A DNA stretch of 64,000 bases from Caenorhabditis elegans (GCF_000002985.6 NC_003280.10:13822501-13886500), one strand, 5' to 3'; shown: positions 1 through 12,505, numbered from the stretch's first letter. Notes: generated by a model not told the origin, from the letters alone. Numbers and translations: made by a program.

Positions 1-504
1 AATTGGTCCATAAGCACTATTGAGCATGCTTTTTAAAAAATATATTTTCATTGGAACGTTTGGTTTCGTCACTTACAATTATATTTTACCGATAATATTT
101 ACATATAAACCTGAATTATAAAGATTTGGATCCAATAAAACTTAAAAAGAGTGCAGTGAACAGCAATCAGAAATTAACCAGAGCCTTCAGACGGGTGACT
201 ATTATTTGTAATACGTATATAACTACACAAAGGAGCAGCTAGTGTGACGTCATAATGAGTTGAGAGGGGAACACAGTCCGTCTTCGCACCTGTTTTATAA
301 CTGTCTACTGAAAACAGGTAGCGTGATGTCATCAAATGCATCATAGTCAGATAGAATCGAAGAGCTATGACGACATATGAATCTGAGTACAGAGTCTGTA
401 CTGCAGACCTCCAGCTTTAAAATGTTAAAGATTTTAAAACAAAATAAGTAAAAAGAAAGACATTTATTAAAAGAACAATTCATAATTGGATTCAGAATAT
501 TTGT

Positions 505-520
505 GGCCCTAAAGAGGGCC
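505..520 (-). terminator. Histone mRNA 3' stem-loop of H4
   Basis: The minus strand reads CCCAACGGCCCTCTTTAGGG then CC, a 6-bp GGCCCT/AGGGCC stem with a CTTT loop. This is the animal histone mRNA 3' end signal bound by stem-loop binding protein (CDL-1 in C. elegans). Confidence 0.95.
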
Positions 521-563
521 GTTGGGTTCGGTAGTTTGGTAGATTGCATGGAAGCAAGAGGAC

Positions 564-1558
<995 letters not shown>

Positions 1559-1612
1559 ATGCCTTCCAATGGTACTGAGCCAGCTTGATCTCAAAATCTA
1601 ACCGAACCCAAC

Positions 1613-1628
1613 GGCCCTCTTTAGGGCC
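1613..1628 (+). terminator. Histone mRNA 3' stem-loop of H3
   Basis: GGCCCTCTTTAGGGCC is preceded by ACCCAAC and followed by ACAAAT, 55 bases after the H3 stop codon. It is the same element as at the other six histone genes here. Confidence 0.95.
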
Positions 1629-1636
1629 ACAAATGT

Positions 1637-2270
1637 AATATAATCCGGCTTGATTTCTAATAAATTTGTATTGTTGTTTTTTGTCATTGTGTATTGAATA
1701 TTTCTCGAAATATTGTGATGAATAAAATTATATTACTCAGTTTTTGAACATATGTAGATTCAAATTGAAACAAATTTAATATGATTGTAAATGCAAGGGA
1801 CAACTTTAAGTGTTTATTCTATACTCTTCTTGGACCCGATTTTTTTTGTGTTACGCTTTAGCCGTTGTTAAGTTTTCATTGCTGTAATGTTTGTTCATAT
1901 AAGACAGACCATAGCAGGGAATTCTTCATCGAAGGTTTTACGGCCAGGACTTGACTGCAATTCGAAAAAGCTTGAAATTCATATTAAAATCTGAATATAA
2001 TTGAAGCGCGTATCAAATCAGAAAATGCCCTATTACTTCATGAATAGCATTCATATCATTTATGAATGCTCTTTATTCGAGCTACAGCATTTATAAATAA
2101 ACTAGAGAATGCATTAAAAACACAGTTTTTCATTTCAAATATCGCAGGCACGACAGAACTGAAGACAATTTGCTAAAAATGGAAAACAAAACTGATAAGA
2201 AGTATTGACTTTTTATCAGAGAATAAAACATTGAATTTATTATAAACGTTGATTTACATGGGATATTATC
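1637..2270. other. Spacer of the histone palindrome
   Basis: This 634-base AT-rich stretch separates the palindrome arms. No coding region or RNA gene is visible. Bases 1637-1705 match the reverse complement of the 3' flank of the third H3 gene (5644-5712), so the left part belongs to the ancestral H3 3' flank. Confidence 0.7.
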
Positions 2271-2278
2271 ACATTTGT

Positions 2279-2294
2279 GGCCCTAAAGAGGGCC
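2279..2294 (-). terminator. Histone mRNA 3' stem-loop of H3
   Basis: Mirror copy of the element at 1613-1628, serving the minus-strand H3 at 2349-2759. Confidence 0.95.
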
Positions 2295-2348
2295 GTTGGG
2301 TTCGGTTAGATTTTGAGATCAAGCTGGCTCAGTACCATTGGAAGGCAT

Positions 2349-3343
<995 letters not shown>

Positions 3344-3386
3344 GTCCTCTTGCTTCCATGCAATCTACCAAACTACCGAACCCAAC

Positions 3387-3402
3387 GGCCCTCTTTAGGG
3401 CC
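3387..3402 (+). terminator. Histone mRNA 3' stem-loop of H4
   Basis: GGCCCTCTTTAGGGCC lies 44 bases after the H4 stop and is flanked by CCCAAC and ACAAA. Confidence 0.95.
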
Positions 3403-4173
3403 ACAAATATTCTGAATCCAATTATGAATTGTTCTTTTAATAAATGTCTTTCTTTTTACTTATTTTGTTTTAAAATCTTTAACATTTTAAAGCTGGAGGT
3501 CTGCAGTACAGACTCTGTACTCAGATTCATATGTCGTCATAGCTCTTCGATTCTATCTGACTATGATGCATTTGATGACATCACGCTACCTGTTTTCAGT
3601 AGACAGTTATAAAACAGGTGCGAAGACGGACTGTGTTCCCCTCTCAACTCATTATGACGTCACACTAGCTGCTCCTTTGTGTAGTTATATACGTATTACA
3701 AATAATAGTCACCCGTCTGAAGGCTCTGGTTAATTTCTGATTGCTGTTCACTGCACTCTTTTTAAGTTTTATTGGATCCAAATCTTTATAATTCAGGTTT
3801 ATATGTAAATATTATCGGTAAAATATAATTGTAAGTGACGAAACCAAACGTTCCAATGAAAATATATTTTTTAAAAAGCATGCTCAATAGTGCTTATGGA
3901 CCAATTGGCCCGGTAACCGGCATCCCAGAACACGTAAAAAGTTACCCTACTGCTTTTAAATCTCTATTACATGCTGAAGGAAGGTATTTTAATAAATGAA
4001 TGCATCACAAAAAATAGTCTGAAATATAAGTTTGTTTTTAAATTGCTGTTTGCTGTAGCGTTTGTATGCATAATGAAATAAATAATGTCTGTAAAATCTA
4101 ATTATTAAAACAGAAACTCCCGATGCAAATAATATTTATCAACAAGAAGAATATTCGGATTTTTGTCATGTGT

Positions 4174-4189
4174 GGCCCTAAAGAGGGCC
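4174..4189 (-). terminator. Histone mRNA 3' stem-loop of H2B
   Basis: Minus-strand GGCCCTCTTTAGGGCC lies 40 bases after the H2B stop codon. The 270 bases before it (3907-4173) hold no other feature I can support. Confidence 0.95.
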
Positions 4190-4229
4190 GTTGGGTTCGG
4201 TTGTTGTTCAACATTTTCAGCCGAATGGC

Positions 4230-4598
4230 TTACTTGCTGGAAGTGTACTTGGTAACGGCCTTGGTTCCCTCAGACACGGCGTGCTTGGCAAGCTCTCCTG
4301 GAAGGATCAGACGGACAGCGGTCTGAATTTCGCGGGATGAGATTGTGGAACGCTTGTTGTAGTGAGCAAGACGGGATGCTTCAGCAGCAATACGCTCGAA
4401 GACATCGTTGACAAAAGAGTTCATGATAGACATGGCTTTGGAGGAAACTCCAGTGTCTGGATGAACTTGCTTGAGGACACGGTAGATGTAGACGGAGTAT
4501 GATTCCTTACGGGCATGACGTCTCTTCTTTCCGTCCTTTGGCTTCGTAACGGTCTTGGCGGCCTTCTTGGCTCCCTTGGCAGATGGCTTTGGTGGCAT
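4230..4598 (-). CDS. his-44: Histone H2B
   Basis: This encodes a 122-residue H2B. It has a Lys/Pro/Ala-rich tail ([15 protein letters not shown]), the [19 protein letters not shown] helix and the carboxy end [18 protein letters not shown], including the conserved ubiquitination-site lysine context. It is intronless and divergent from H2A at 4826 across a 227-base shared promoter. A stem-loop lies at 4174-4189. The symbol is from memory of F08G2.1 as the H2B beside his-43 and his-42; the gene order fits. Confidence 0.95.
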   Translation of the reverse strand: MPPKPSAKGAKKAAKTVTKPKDGKKRRHARKESYSVYIYRVLKQVHPDTGVSSKAMSIMNSFVNDVFERIAAEASRLAHYNKRSTISSREIQTAVRLILPGELAKHAVSEGTKAVTKYTSSK

Positions 4599-4825
4599 GT
4601 TGAGAGTTGGTGACTTGAAACAAGTGTGAGGAGACCCTTGTCTCCCTTCTCTTTTATTTGTGTCTGTGGTGGGAAGGAGGAGTCATTGAAGGGACAGGTG
4701 ACATTCGGTCTGATGCTTATCGCTTGAAATGTGTCCCCGCAGTGTCTCCGCCTACCCACCACAGAAATTGTATATAATAGTGTCTCTGCAGTTGCCTCAT
4801 CAGATTCGATTCTATCAATCAAACA
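4599..4825. promoter_or_regulatory. Bidirectional H2B/H2A promoter
   Basis: AAATAAAAGAG faces H2B near 4650-4661 and TATATAATAG faces H2A at 4771-4780. The spacer repeats GAAATGTGTCCCC, ACATTCGGT and CTCCGCCTACCCACC, elements also found in the H4/H3 promoters, which suggests co-regulation in S phase. Confidence 0.8.
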
Positions 4826-5209
4826 ATGTCTGGACGTGGAAAGGGAGGCAAAGCCAAGACCGGAGGAAAGGCCAAGTCCCGCTCATCAAGAGCCGGACTC
4901 CAATTCCCAGTTGGTCGTCTTCACCGTATTCTTCGCAAAGGAAACTACGCTCAACGCGTCGGAGCCGGAGCCCCAGTCTACTTGGCCGCTGTTCTCGAAT
5001 ACCTCGCTGCTGAGGTTCTCGAGTTGGCCGGTAACGCTGCCCGTGATAACAAGAAGACCCGTATCGCCCCAAGACATCTTCAACTTGCCGTCCGTAATGA
5101 CGAAGAGTTGAACAAACTTTTGGCTGGAGTCACAATCGCTCAAGGAGGAGTTCTTCCGAACATCCAAGCTGTTCTTCTTCCAAAGAAGACCGGTGGAGAT
5201 AAGGAATAG
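4826..5209 (+). CDS. his-43: Histone H2A
   Basis: This encodes a 127-residue H2A ([26 protein letters not shown]...). The acidic patch region [21 protein letters not shown] is present. The tail ends KKTGGDKE, without an SQEY or SQEF motif, so it is canonical H2A rather than H2A.X or H2A.Z. It is intronless and divergent from H2B, with a stem-loop at 5241-5256. The symbol is from memory of F08G2.2. Confidence 0.95.
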   Translation: MSGRGKGGKAKTGGKAKSRSSRAGLQFPVGRLHRILRKGNYAQRVGAGAPVYLAAVLEYLAAEVLELAGNAARDNKKTRIAPRHLQLAVRNDEELNKLLAGVTIAQGGVLPNIQAVLLPKKTGGDKE

Positions 5210-5240
5210 GCATCCTTCAACACACCTAACCGAACCCAAC

Positions 5241-5256
5241 GGCCCTCTTTAGGGCC
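5241..5256 (+). terminator. Histone mRNA 3' stem-loop of H2A
   Basis: GGCCCTCTTTAGGGCC lies 31 bases after the H2A stop. Bases 5257-5640 downstream are AT-rich and show no gene. Confidence 0.95.
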
Positions 5257-5716
5257 ACAAATGTTATAAATCCTATTATAAACTGAATAAATCTTATCAA
5301 ACATGTTTTGCATTGCCATAATATTACCTGAAAAACTGAAAATTAAGAAATTCGTATCTAAAATTTAGAATAGTCACCAGTATCATCAGGAACGATTACT
5401 AATTGTGACGTCGAAATATCTGAATTCGGGTAATCTTGAGCTGCAGATAACGTTTCCTTCTTTGAAAATTGCAATAGCAGTGAATTTGGCACTTGTTGGA
5501 TAAATTTATTGTATAACGCGGCCTGAAGTTGTTTTTTTTAAACGAGCACATTTACAGAAATAATTGCAAAACTTTTTGAGACGGATTCATTCCTACTTTT
5601 GCCATTAAATAAATGAACTAAATTTCAAAAGTGTACACTAGAAATATTCAATACACAATGACAAAAAACAACAATACAAATTTATTAGAAATCAAGCCGG
5701 ATTATATTACATTTGT

Positions 5717-5732
5717 GGCCCTAAAGAGGGCC
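5717..5732 (-). terminator. Histone mRNA 3' stem-loop of the third H3
   Basis: Minus-strand GGCCCTCTTTAGGGCC. The flank 5644-5716 matches the 3' flank of the H3 at 1148-1558 out to about 1705. Confidence 0.95.
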
Positions 5733-5786
5733 GTTGGGTTCGGTTAGATTTTGAGATCAAGCTGGCTCAGTACCATTGGAAGGCAT

Positions 5787-6345
<559 letters not shown>

Positions 6346-6361
6346 GAAAAACTCATAGTAG

Positions 6362-6450
6362 TGTCCGGCGAATCGGGCGTCCTTTGGCATGGTGGTATTG
6401 ATGTACTTCATAACAGCTGCCCCACTTTGGAATAAGGAACGTATTGCTAG
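6362..6450 (-). pseudogene. Decayed histone H3-like fragment
   Basis: Read on the minus strand, this stretch contains CAGCTGTTATG and then ACCATGCCAAAGGAC followed by a run similar to H3 ATCCAATTGGCAAGACG. In H3 these two blocks have the same order but lie about 100 bases apart; here they are about 30 apart, implying an internal deletion. No usable reading frame remains. It lies just upstream of the third H3 gene on the same strand. The match is short, so this is a moderate-confidence call. Confidence 0.5.
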
Positions 6451-6792
6451 ACCGCTGTGAACTGGCTTCAAATGTTGCCTTTTGCAAACTTTCCCTGATT
6501 TTAAGAGTGGGATTCACAAACATGCTGGAAACTTGTTTGAATATTTTTTTGAAATAAAAAATCAAGTAAGTTTTGTCTGAAAAACGAAACTCCTTAATCA
6601 TCTGAAATTGTTCCCAGGTTCACATAGCATCTTAAAACCAAGACTAGACGGTAAGAAAACTATTCGAAAGAAATTTTCCAATCGTTTATGTCCGCTAAAT
6701 ATATATTGAAGAGAAGTGAAGTCTTGAAGTGATTTCAAATATCCTGAATCTACGTAGGTTTTGGTATTGTTAACACTTTGTAAGCTTATTTT

Positions 6793-6991
6793 GTCCCCTC
6801 GGGGACTGGGCCGAGCCCGGCAGCAGTGCAACGCCAGGACGACCCTTGGGAAGTCGGAGCAAGCCCCGAGTCTTCCCTAGGTTCCAAAAATCATATAACC
6901 TTTATTACACTCATTCGAGTGTATACCGTAGGTTAATACGATAAGAACAGATACTACACTTTGATCTTAGCTAATAAGCCGAAGAAGCGAT
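6793..6991 (-). ncRNA. U2 spliceosomal snRNA (copy 1)
   Basis: The RNA begins ATCGCTTCTTCGGCTTATTA, as U2 does, and contains GTGTAGTATCTGTTC, which pairs with the intron branch point. It also has an Sm-type site (GATTTTTGGA) and the GC-rich 3' stem-loops ending CCCCGAGGGGACA. The three copies in this window look identical through the RNA. The 3' end is approximate. The 300 bases before it (6460-6790) show no other feature. Confidence 0.96.
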
Positions 6992-7110
6992 ACTGAATGG
7001 AGGAGAGGGTAGGGGTAGTGGGGAGTGGTGTGCCGACAACTCATGGGTGCGCGTGTGACACTATGAAATGACGGAGGTGTAAAGAGAGTGAGAGAGGCGC
7101 AGACATTGAA
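6992..7110 (-). promoter_or_regulatory. U2 snRNA promoter with proximal sequence element
   Basis: The minus-strand block CCCATGAGTTGTCGG at about 7034-7048, roughly 45-60 bases before the RNA start, recurs at the same distance upstream of the other two U2 genes. It is the likely snRNA proximal sequence element. Homology with copy 3 extends past it through TGTCACACGCGCACCC and CACCTCCGTCATTTCATAG, whereas copy 2 diverges soon after the element. Confidence 0.75.
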
Positions 7111-8089
7111 CTTCAACATCTGCGCCTTTGCTCTCCAGTTTTAAATTCAATTAATCTCAGTACATACCTAATGAATTATTGAAAAATTCAAATATTAAAT
7201 TCAAAACGAGTAAACTACAAATATACTGAAATATGTCATGTTCCCTGACCTATCTGTTTCTCTAACCCTCTCACTATTTCGTGACTCACCCTTCTTTTGC
7301 ACACCTCCGTCTCTTCTCAGTCTCCTTATCTCTCAAGTTTTGCTGCTGGGTACATTTAATTTTGTCATATGATATTATTATTACTTGTTTCTAATACTTT
7401 CAAATTCAAATTAAACTTTTAGTGTTATTTTCAGATTTCGAAATACTTCTTTATATATTTTTTAGTTCTCTCTGACGCAATTGTCAATAGAGTATTTATT
7501 CAGCTGTCAATGCCAACCTGTTCCTTTTTTCAAAAAAAATATAGAAAACTAGTGTGTTAATCACTTCCACAAACATTTTACTCATTAGCTGCTTTCCTCC
7601 TTCCGTTAGGAAAACGTGTATATAACTTCTTTCAAGACAGTTTTTTATCGATTTTTTAGTTTTCAATGCAAAAAATTCCAAATTTTTGAAGCTTATTTTC
7701 TAGACATATTATTGATTTTTGCTTAACTTTTTTTAAATTTCAATACTTGGTTATGCTTTTATAAAAGAGAAAATAGTCAGTTTTTGCCTAATTTACATAC
7801 AATTGGTACAAAACTTTAAAAAATGTTAGTTTAAAAAAATTTTCGCAGCAATCGAGCTCTACCGCAATTATATGTTAAGGAAGGTGTAATTTTGGAAAAA
7901 TAATGCAAAAAGACTCCAGTCAAGTTGTGCGGTAGGGCGTGCCTTATACAAGGTAATTAGATAATAACCTGCAGCCGACATTTTTCGAGAAATGCTCATT
8001 TTTCAAGGGGGCTTTTCCTTTGGTTTCTGCTTACTTTCTCAGTTTAGTTTTGCTCAAAAAAGCTCAGAATTTCAATTTTCAAATCAAGC
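7111..8089. other. Intergenic, AT-rich
   Basis: No gene is supported. A small inverted motif (AGGCGCAGAC ... TCTGCGCCT) lies at about 7093-7128. Pyrimidine-rich CTCTC stretches occur at about 7255-7340. The rest is low-complexity AT sequence. Confidence 0.6.
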
Positions 8090-8617
8090 ATGTTTCAGAC
8101 AATGCCAGACAACCACAAGGATCCGCCAGACTTCAACAACCTCGAGATGAAACTAGAGGAACGAATCGAATTGTCACGGGAAGATCAGGATATTCAAAGT
8201 ACGAGCAGCTCCTATCCACACTGTGAAGCTCTCGATCACATAGTCTCAATGGAATCCACGTACGATTTTCACCGTCAAATGGCTCACAAGGACCTGCAAA
8301 AGCACCGACAGGAATATGAGAAGGCTAGCGAGAAGATTCTGGAGCTTCGGAAAAAGCTGACCGACTGGAATATGGATCCGAAGAAGAGAAAGTGGATCGA
8401 AGACGACCTGGATTCACTGGTCAGGAAACAAGAAAGCGCCCTATCCCGTATCAGACTAGCGGAAAAGTGCACAAAGAGGGATCTGCGGAATGATCCACCA
8501 CCAGCATATCAGCCGGATGATCCATTGAAGGATTTGAGGAAGAATTTTGAGAAGAAGGAGAAGCCGACATGGAATGATGTGGAAAAGAAGAAGAATGGAG
8601 TTTTTGAGTTTCACTGA
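8090..8617 (+). CDS. Small charged coiled-coil protein, unknown function
   Basis: A single-exon gene for up to 175 residues. Residues about 55-125 are rich in Lys, Glu, Arg and Gln with heptad-like Leu/Ile spacing (e.g. YEKASEKILELRKKL), so a coiled coil is likely. The tail contains DPPPAYQPDDPLKDLRKNF. I do not recognise the family. The sequence CATGTTTCAG ends at 8098 and looks like a trans-splice acceptor inside the first codons, so the true start may be the second ATG at 8102 (MPDNHKDP). Another acceptor-like TTACTTTCTCAG ends at 8041. No signal peptide or membrane segment is seen. Confidence 0.75.
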   Translation: MFQTMPDNHKDPPDFNNLEMKLEERIELSREDQDIQSTSSSYPHCEALDHIVSMESTYDFHRQMAHKDLQKHRQEYEKASEKILELRKKLTDWNMDPKKRKWIEDDLDSLVRKQESALSRIRLAEKCTKRDLRNDPPPAYQPDDPLKDLRKNFEKKEKPTWNDVEKKKNGVFEFH

Positions 8618-9100
8618 TATTGCTAGTAATTCATATTTTAAGAAGATTTGCTTTATACATATTTTTATACTTATTTTTTACATATTGTCCAAAACCTATA
8701 AATTTTTCTGGTCACTTTGTAGTACATAAGTTCAAGTCAAATACAGACCCGTCGGATGTCAGCTGCTGTATTTATTTCGGAACAGAGTTATGTAATTCTG
8801 ATATCAAAAGTCTAGACAACGTAATCGCAACATATTGTTAGTTGAAAATATTTTACAAACTATCATAGTGTTTGAGTTATACATCTTTGCGCAATGACAG
8901 TGCGGCAAATTTGTCAAATTTGCCGCACACCTCTGTTTTGCATAACTGAAGCAAATCACAACCGAAATCGAATAGAATATTGAACACTGTAACATATATT
9001 TCTATCTTTAAATATATTCAGGTAAACTGTAACCGATAAAAAATTAAAAATTTGGAGCCTACAGCAAATTGCAGTGCGGAAAAATTTTTTTCGACAAATT
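8618..9100. other. 3' flank and intergenic region
   Basis: AT-rich, with no gene. It contains a 38-base miniature inverted element at 8898-8935 (CAGTGCGGCAAATTTG / CAAATTTGCCGCACACCTCTG) related to the hAT-like elements at 17650 and 28186. Confidence 0.5.
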
Positions 9101-10290
9101 CGGCAAGTCGACAAATTGTCGGTTTGCCGATTTGCCCGAAATGATAACTTCCGGCAAATCGCCGATTTGCCGTTTGCCGGATATCAATTTGCCGGAAGTT
9201 TTTAGAGGGCTTTTTTATAAGACGGAAACACTGAAAACTGTGCTTTTTTGAAATTTTTTTCCCGTTTTTTTTTCTTACTTTTTAAAAAAGGTGTAGGAAC
9301 ATTTACAGGATGCGTAAAATTTTGCCGGCTGAAATTGAAGTTCTGAAATTTAAAAAAATGTGCAAAACCACAAATTGCCGAAAATTTTCGACAATTTCCG
9401 TTTTTCCGGCAAATCGGCAATTTGCCGGTTTACCGACTTGCCAGAAATTTCAATTCCGGCAATTTGCTGATTCATCAGAAATTTCAATTCCGGCAACTTG
9501 CCTATTTTCCGGAAATTTCAATTCCGGCAATTTGCTGATTTATCAGAAATTTCAATTCCGGCAACTTGCCTATTTTCCGGAAATTTCAATTCTGGCAATT
9601 CGCTGATTTTCCGGAAATTTCAATTCCGGCAATTTGCTGATTTATCGGAAATTTCAATTCCGGCAATTTGCTGATTTATCAGTAACTTCAATTCCGGCAA
9701 CTTGCCTATTTTCCGGAAATTTCAATTCCGGCAATTTGGCGAACTACCAGAAACTTTCAATTTTGCCGGTTTACCGATTTTCCGGAAATTTCAATTCCGG
9801 CAATTTGCTGATTTATCGGAAACTTCAATTCCGGCAATTTGGCGATTTGCCAGAAATTTTCAATTTTGCCGGTTCACCGATTTTCCGGAAACTTCAATTC
9901 CGGCAATTTGGCGATTTGTCAGAAATTTTCAATTTTGCCGGTTTACCGATTTTCCGGAAACTTCAATTCCGGCAATTTGCTGATTTATCGGAAATTTCAA
10001 TTCCGGCAATTTGGCGATTTGCCAGAAATTTTCAATTTTGCCGGTTCACCGATTTTCCGGAAATTTCAATTCCGGCAATTTGGCGATTTGTCAGAAATTT
10101 TCAATTTTGCCGGTTCACCGATTTTCCGGAAATTTCAATTCCGGCAATTTTCTGATTAGTCGGAAATTTCAATCCTCCGGCAATTTTGCCGATTTGCCAG
10201 AAATTTCAATTCAGGCAATTTTCCAATTTGTCGGAAGTTTCAATTCCCGCAATTTTCCGATTTGCCGGAAATTTTAATTCCGGCAACAGT
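9100..10290. repeat. Tandem array of CCGGCAATTTGCCGATTT-type repeats
   Basis: Dozens of copies of a degenerate unit alternate CCGGAAATTTCAATTC with CGGCAATTTGCTGATTT. A higher-order unit of about 75 bases (adding CAGAAATTTTCAATTTTGCC) is repeated at about 9740-10140. Open frames of up to 173 residues here repeat FRKFQFRQF-like strings in all three forward frames, so they are repeat artefacts. The same family recurs at 11420-11680, 20520-20900, 28200 and 39040-40070. Confidence 0.9.
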
Positions 10291-10594
10291 TTTATATGAC
10301 CTCTTTCTTATTATTTGGTTTTTTAATTTAATAATAAAGAACAAAACACAAATTCGAAAAATACAAATTATTTATTTTTACACAACAATAAATAGACAAC
10401 ACACTTAAATGGTCATATCCCGGTTGTTTTAAGATTTATCGAAAAACTACCAACAAACAAAATATTGCTGATGCCTTTTTCAATAATTTTGTAGTTGAAC
10501 ACTTTTCGATATCACTTATTTAAACCAAGATATAGGATACCAAAAATGAAATAGAATACAATTAAACTAAAAACAAATATTTACATTTAAAAAT

Positions 10595-11131
10595 TCAAGC
10601 TCCATTCGAATAAGTTTCTCTCGGCGAGTTCTCACAATCATAGATCCCGCGACGACGATTGCGGTATGGTTCCCACGTTCCATTTCTTCCATACGGATGC
10701 CATCGTCTCCCATGACGCTGCTCCCACTCGGCAAGCCCATCTCGACAACGGCATGGCGAGGAGTCACTGGAATTGGTTGATGATTTAGAACTCACCGAGT
10801 CATCGGAAGAAGAGGACGAGGAAGAATCATCAGAGTCATCAGAAGAGTCGTCAGACGAAGTGTTCGGAGGTTTCACCGACTTTCTCTTCGATCTCTGTTT
10901 ACGAGCTCGTCGAGCTCGTGGAGCTGGAGATTCAGAGATCGGAAGTTCCGAAGAACGTGGATATTGACACCCTTGGGTGTCTCTACGATCTTGAGAAGTT
11001 AACGTGGAAACCGTGGAGTCGGAATATCTATCTTCATCGTCCTTATCTGAAAGTTCAGATTCTGAACTATCAGATGACGAGTCGAAGAATCCGTCTCCAA
11101 GAGGAAGTGGACGAGTGCTGAGCTTTCTCAT
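10595..11131 (-). CDS. Ser/Asp-rich intronless protein, unknown function
   Basis: This encodes 178 residues from the ATG at 11131 (MRKLSTRPLPLGDGFF). It has two acidic serine blocks (FDSSSDSSESELSDKDDEDR and a Ser/Asp run such as DDSSDDSDDSSSSSSSDDS), a basic segment RARRARKQRSKRKSVK between them, and a Trp/Arg/Tyr-rich carboxy end (EWEQRHGRRWHPYGR). The serines lie in casein-kinase-2-like acidic contexts. It has no intron and no trans-splice acceptor before the ATG, but TATAAAAC lies at 11167-11174, about 40 bases upstream, giving a short leader. The family is not recognised. Confidence 0.75.
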   Translation of the reverse strand: MRKLSTRPLPLGDGFFDSSSDSSESELSDKDDEDRYSDSTVSTLTSQDRRDTQGCQYPRSSELPISESPAPRARRARKQRSKRKSVKPPNTSSDDSSDDSDDSSSSSSSDDSVSSKSSTNSSDSSPCRCRDGLAEWEQRHGRRWHPYGRNGTWEPYRNRRRGIYDCENSPRETYSNGA

Positions 11132-11166
11132 TGTAAATGAGATGCTCTTCAAGGTGAGAGGTGCTG

Positions 11167-11174
11167 GTTTTATA
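11167..11174 (-). promoter_or_regulatory. TATA box of the Ser-rich gene
   Basis: CCTATAAAACC on the minus strand, about 40 bases before the ATG. With no acceptor site between them, the transcript probably starts close to the coding region. Confidence 0.6.
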
Positions 11175-11419
11175 GGTGGGTTTTGTTGACGAATAGTTTC
11201 GAATTATTTCGAAGAGTTTCGAAATTAGTCATGACTTTGATAAGGTGGGCAAATATTGATGACGATATGTGTGTAGTATTGCCAAATTTGAGGAGAACTC
11301 CTTGCCGTTTGATCTCCGAAAATTGGGGTCACACAGAACATTTCTGGAAGTACATAGAAGTCTATGTTTCCCGCAATTTTCAGAGGTCAAAAAGTAAGGA
11401 ATTTGCAAATTTTTTTGCA

Positions 11420-11680
11420 AATTTTTTTTCCGGCAAATCGGAAAATTGCCGGAATTGAAAATTTCCGGCAAATCGGCAAATTGCGGAATTGAAATTTTCC
11501 GGCAAACTTGAAAGTTACCGGAATTGGACATTTTCGGCATACCGGCAAAGTGACAAAATTTAAAATTTCCGACAAATCATCAAATTGCCGGAATTGGAGT
11601 TGTGGCATACCGGCAAATTGACGGAATTGAAATTTCCGGTAAATCGTAAAATTGCCGGAATTGAAATTTCCGGCAAAACT
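11420..11680. repeat. CCGGCAAATTGCCGGAATTG repeats, opposite orientation
   Basis: The same family as 9100-10290 but in reverse orientation (CCGGAATTGAAATTTCCGG units). Together the two blocks flank the Ser-rich gene as a loose inverted pair. Confidence 0.8.
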
Positions 11681-11946
11681 GGGGCAATTACATAACTCTA
11701 GAAGGAGAACATTTTTGAATTCATAGCTCTTATATCTCTATAGTAAAATTTATGCTATAAATTTATATAAAAAACGTCCTAAAATTGTATTTTGCGCAGC
11801 AGGACCCATCTTTGTCGTGCTTTAAAGTTTCAAAAATAGAAACTCATTATTGACACACGAATTTATTTTTAAAAAAATACAAATAATAATAAATTTTATA
11901 TTTAATTTGCATACTACAAAAACAAGTAATTTTTATCAAAAATTGC

Positions 11947-12018
11947 AAAATTCCGGTAGTCAAGTTAGTTCGTATGGGGTGGTTGAGAATTGATAACCCA
12001 TACGATCCGGACCGCAGG
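11947..12018 (-). ncRNA. Stem-bulge RNA (Y-RNA-like), copy 1
   Basis: The minus strand reads GCGGTCCGGATCGTATGGG, then TTATC in the loop, AACCACC, CCATACG, and AACTTGACTACCGG, and ends in TTTT. The CGTATGG/CCATACG stem and the outer GGTC/GACT pairing frame internal bulges. GGTCCG, GTTATC and CTTGACT are the hallmarks of vertebrate Y RNAs and of nematode sbRNAs. TATATATA lies at 12047-12054, about 30 bases before the start, and a T run ends the RNA, as expected for RNA polymerase III type 3 genes. Confidence 0.85.
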
Positions 12019-12046
12019 AATTCGAAAACTGTTGGGGAGGAGGAAG

Positions 12047-12082
12047 TATATATACTAGAGGCAATGCAAGCGGTGGACGTTT
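12047..12082 (-). promoter_or_regulatory. sbRNA copy 1 promoter (TATA and GTCCAC element)
   Basis: TATATATA at 12047-12054, with CGTCCACCGC on the minus strand about 18 bases further upstream. The second sbRNA gene has the same pair (TATATATA and CGTCCACTT) with the same spacing. Confidence 0.65.
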
Positions 12083-12380
12083 CTCGAGGAATGGTGGTGG
12101 GTTTCTCTGGGTCTCTAGTAGTGTACAAAATGCGCTCCACCGCAATTCGATAATTAGGAGACTGTGTCAAACAACTTTATGTAAGGTGTAATTTTTTGGG
12201 TAAAAAATTGACTAATGATTTGAAAAAATCTATTTTAAAAAATCTGCATTTCAAGCCTATATATACGAAATCTTATTTTGTTTCTGTAATTTTTATTATT
12301 TTTCGAATTTAATTGAAAAATGCCTAACTAAAATTAAACGTTTCTTTCTAATCAACTTGCCCACCAAATTCCAACAATGC

Positions 12381-12448
12381 AAAACAGGAAGTCAAGTTGT
12401 TGCCGATGGGGTGGTTTCTTCAGATAACCCACCGACTCCGGACCTATG
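12381..12448 (-). ncRNA. Stem-bulge RNA (Y-RNA-like), copy 2
   Basis: The minus strand reads TAGGTCCGGAGTCGGTGGG, TTATC, GAAACCACC, CCATCGGC and AACTTGACTTCC, followed by TGTTTT. It shares GGTCCGGA, GGGTTATC, ACCACCCCAT and ACTTGACT with copy 1 while the stems differ by compensating changes. TATATATA lies at 12477-12484. Ends are approximate to a few bases. Confidence 0.85.
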
Positions 12449-12476
12449 CCTGATAAAAAACCTTCTATCAACAGAG

Positions 12477-12505
12477 TATATATACCAACGGTCTGTTAAG
12501 TGGAC
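12477..12505 (-). promoter_or_regulatory. sbRNA copy 2 promoter (TATA and GTCCAC element)
   Basis: TATATATA at 12477-12484 and CGTCCACTTAACAG upstream of it on the minus strand. GGAGCGCACTTGCAA lies further upstream at about 12534. Confidence 0.65.

Noticed and set aside
9634-10155. Open frames of 90-173 codons on the plus strand
   Set aside because: They follow the tandem CCGGCAATTT repeat, occur in all forward frames and encode only FRKFQFRQF-like repetition.
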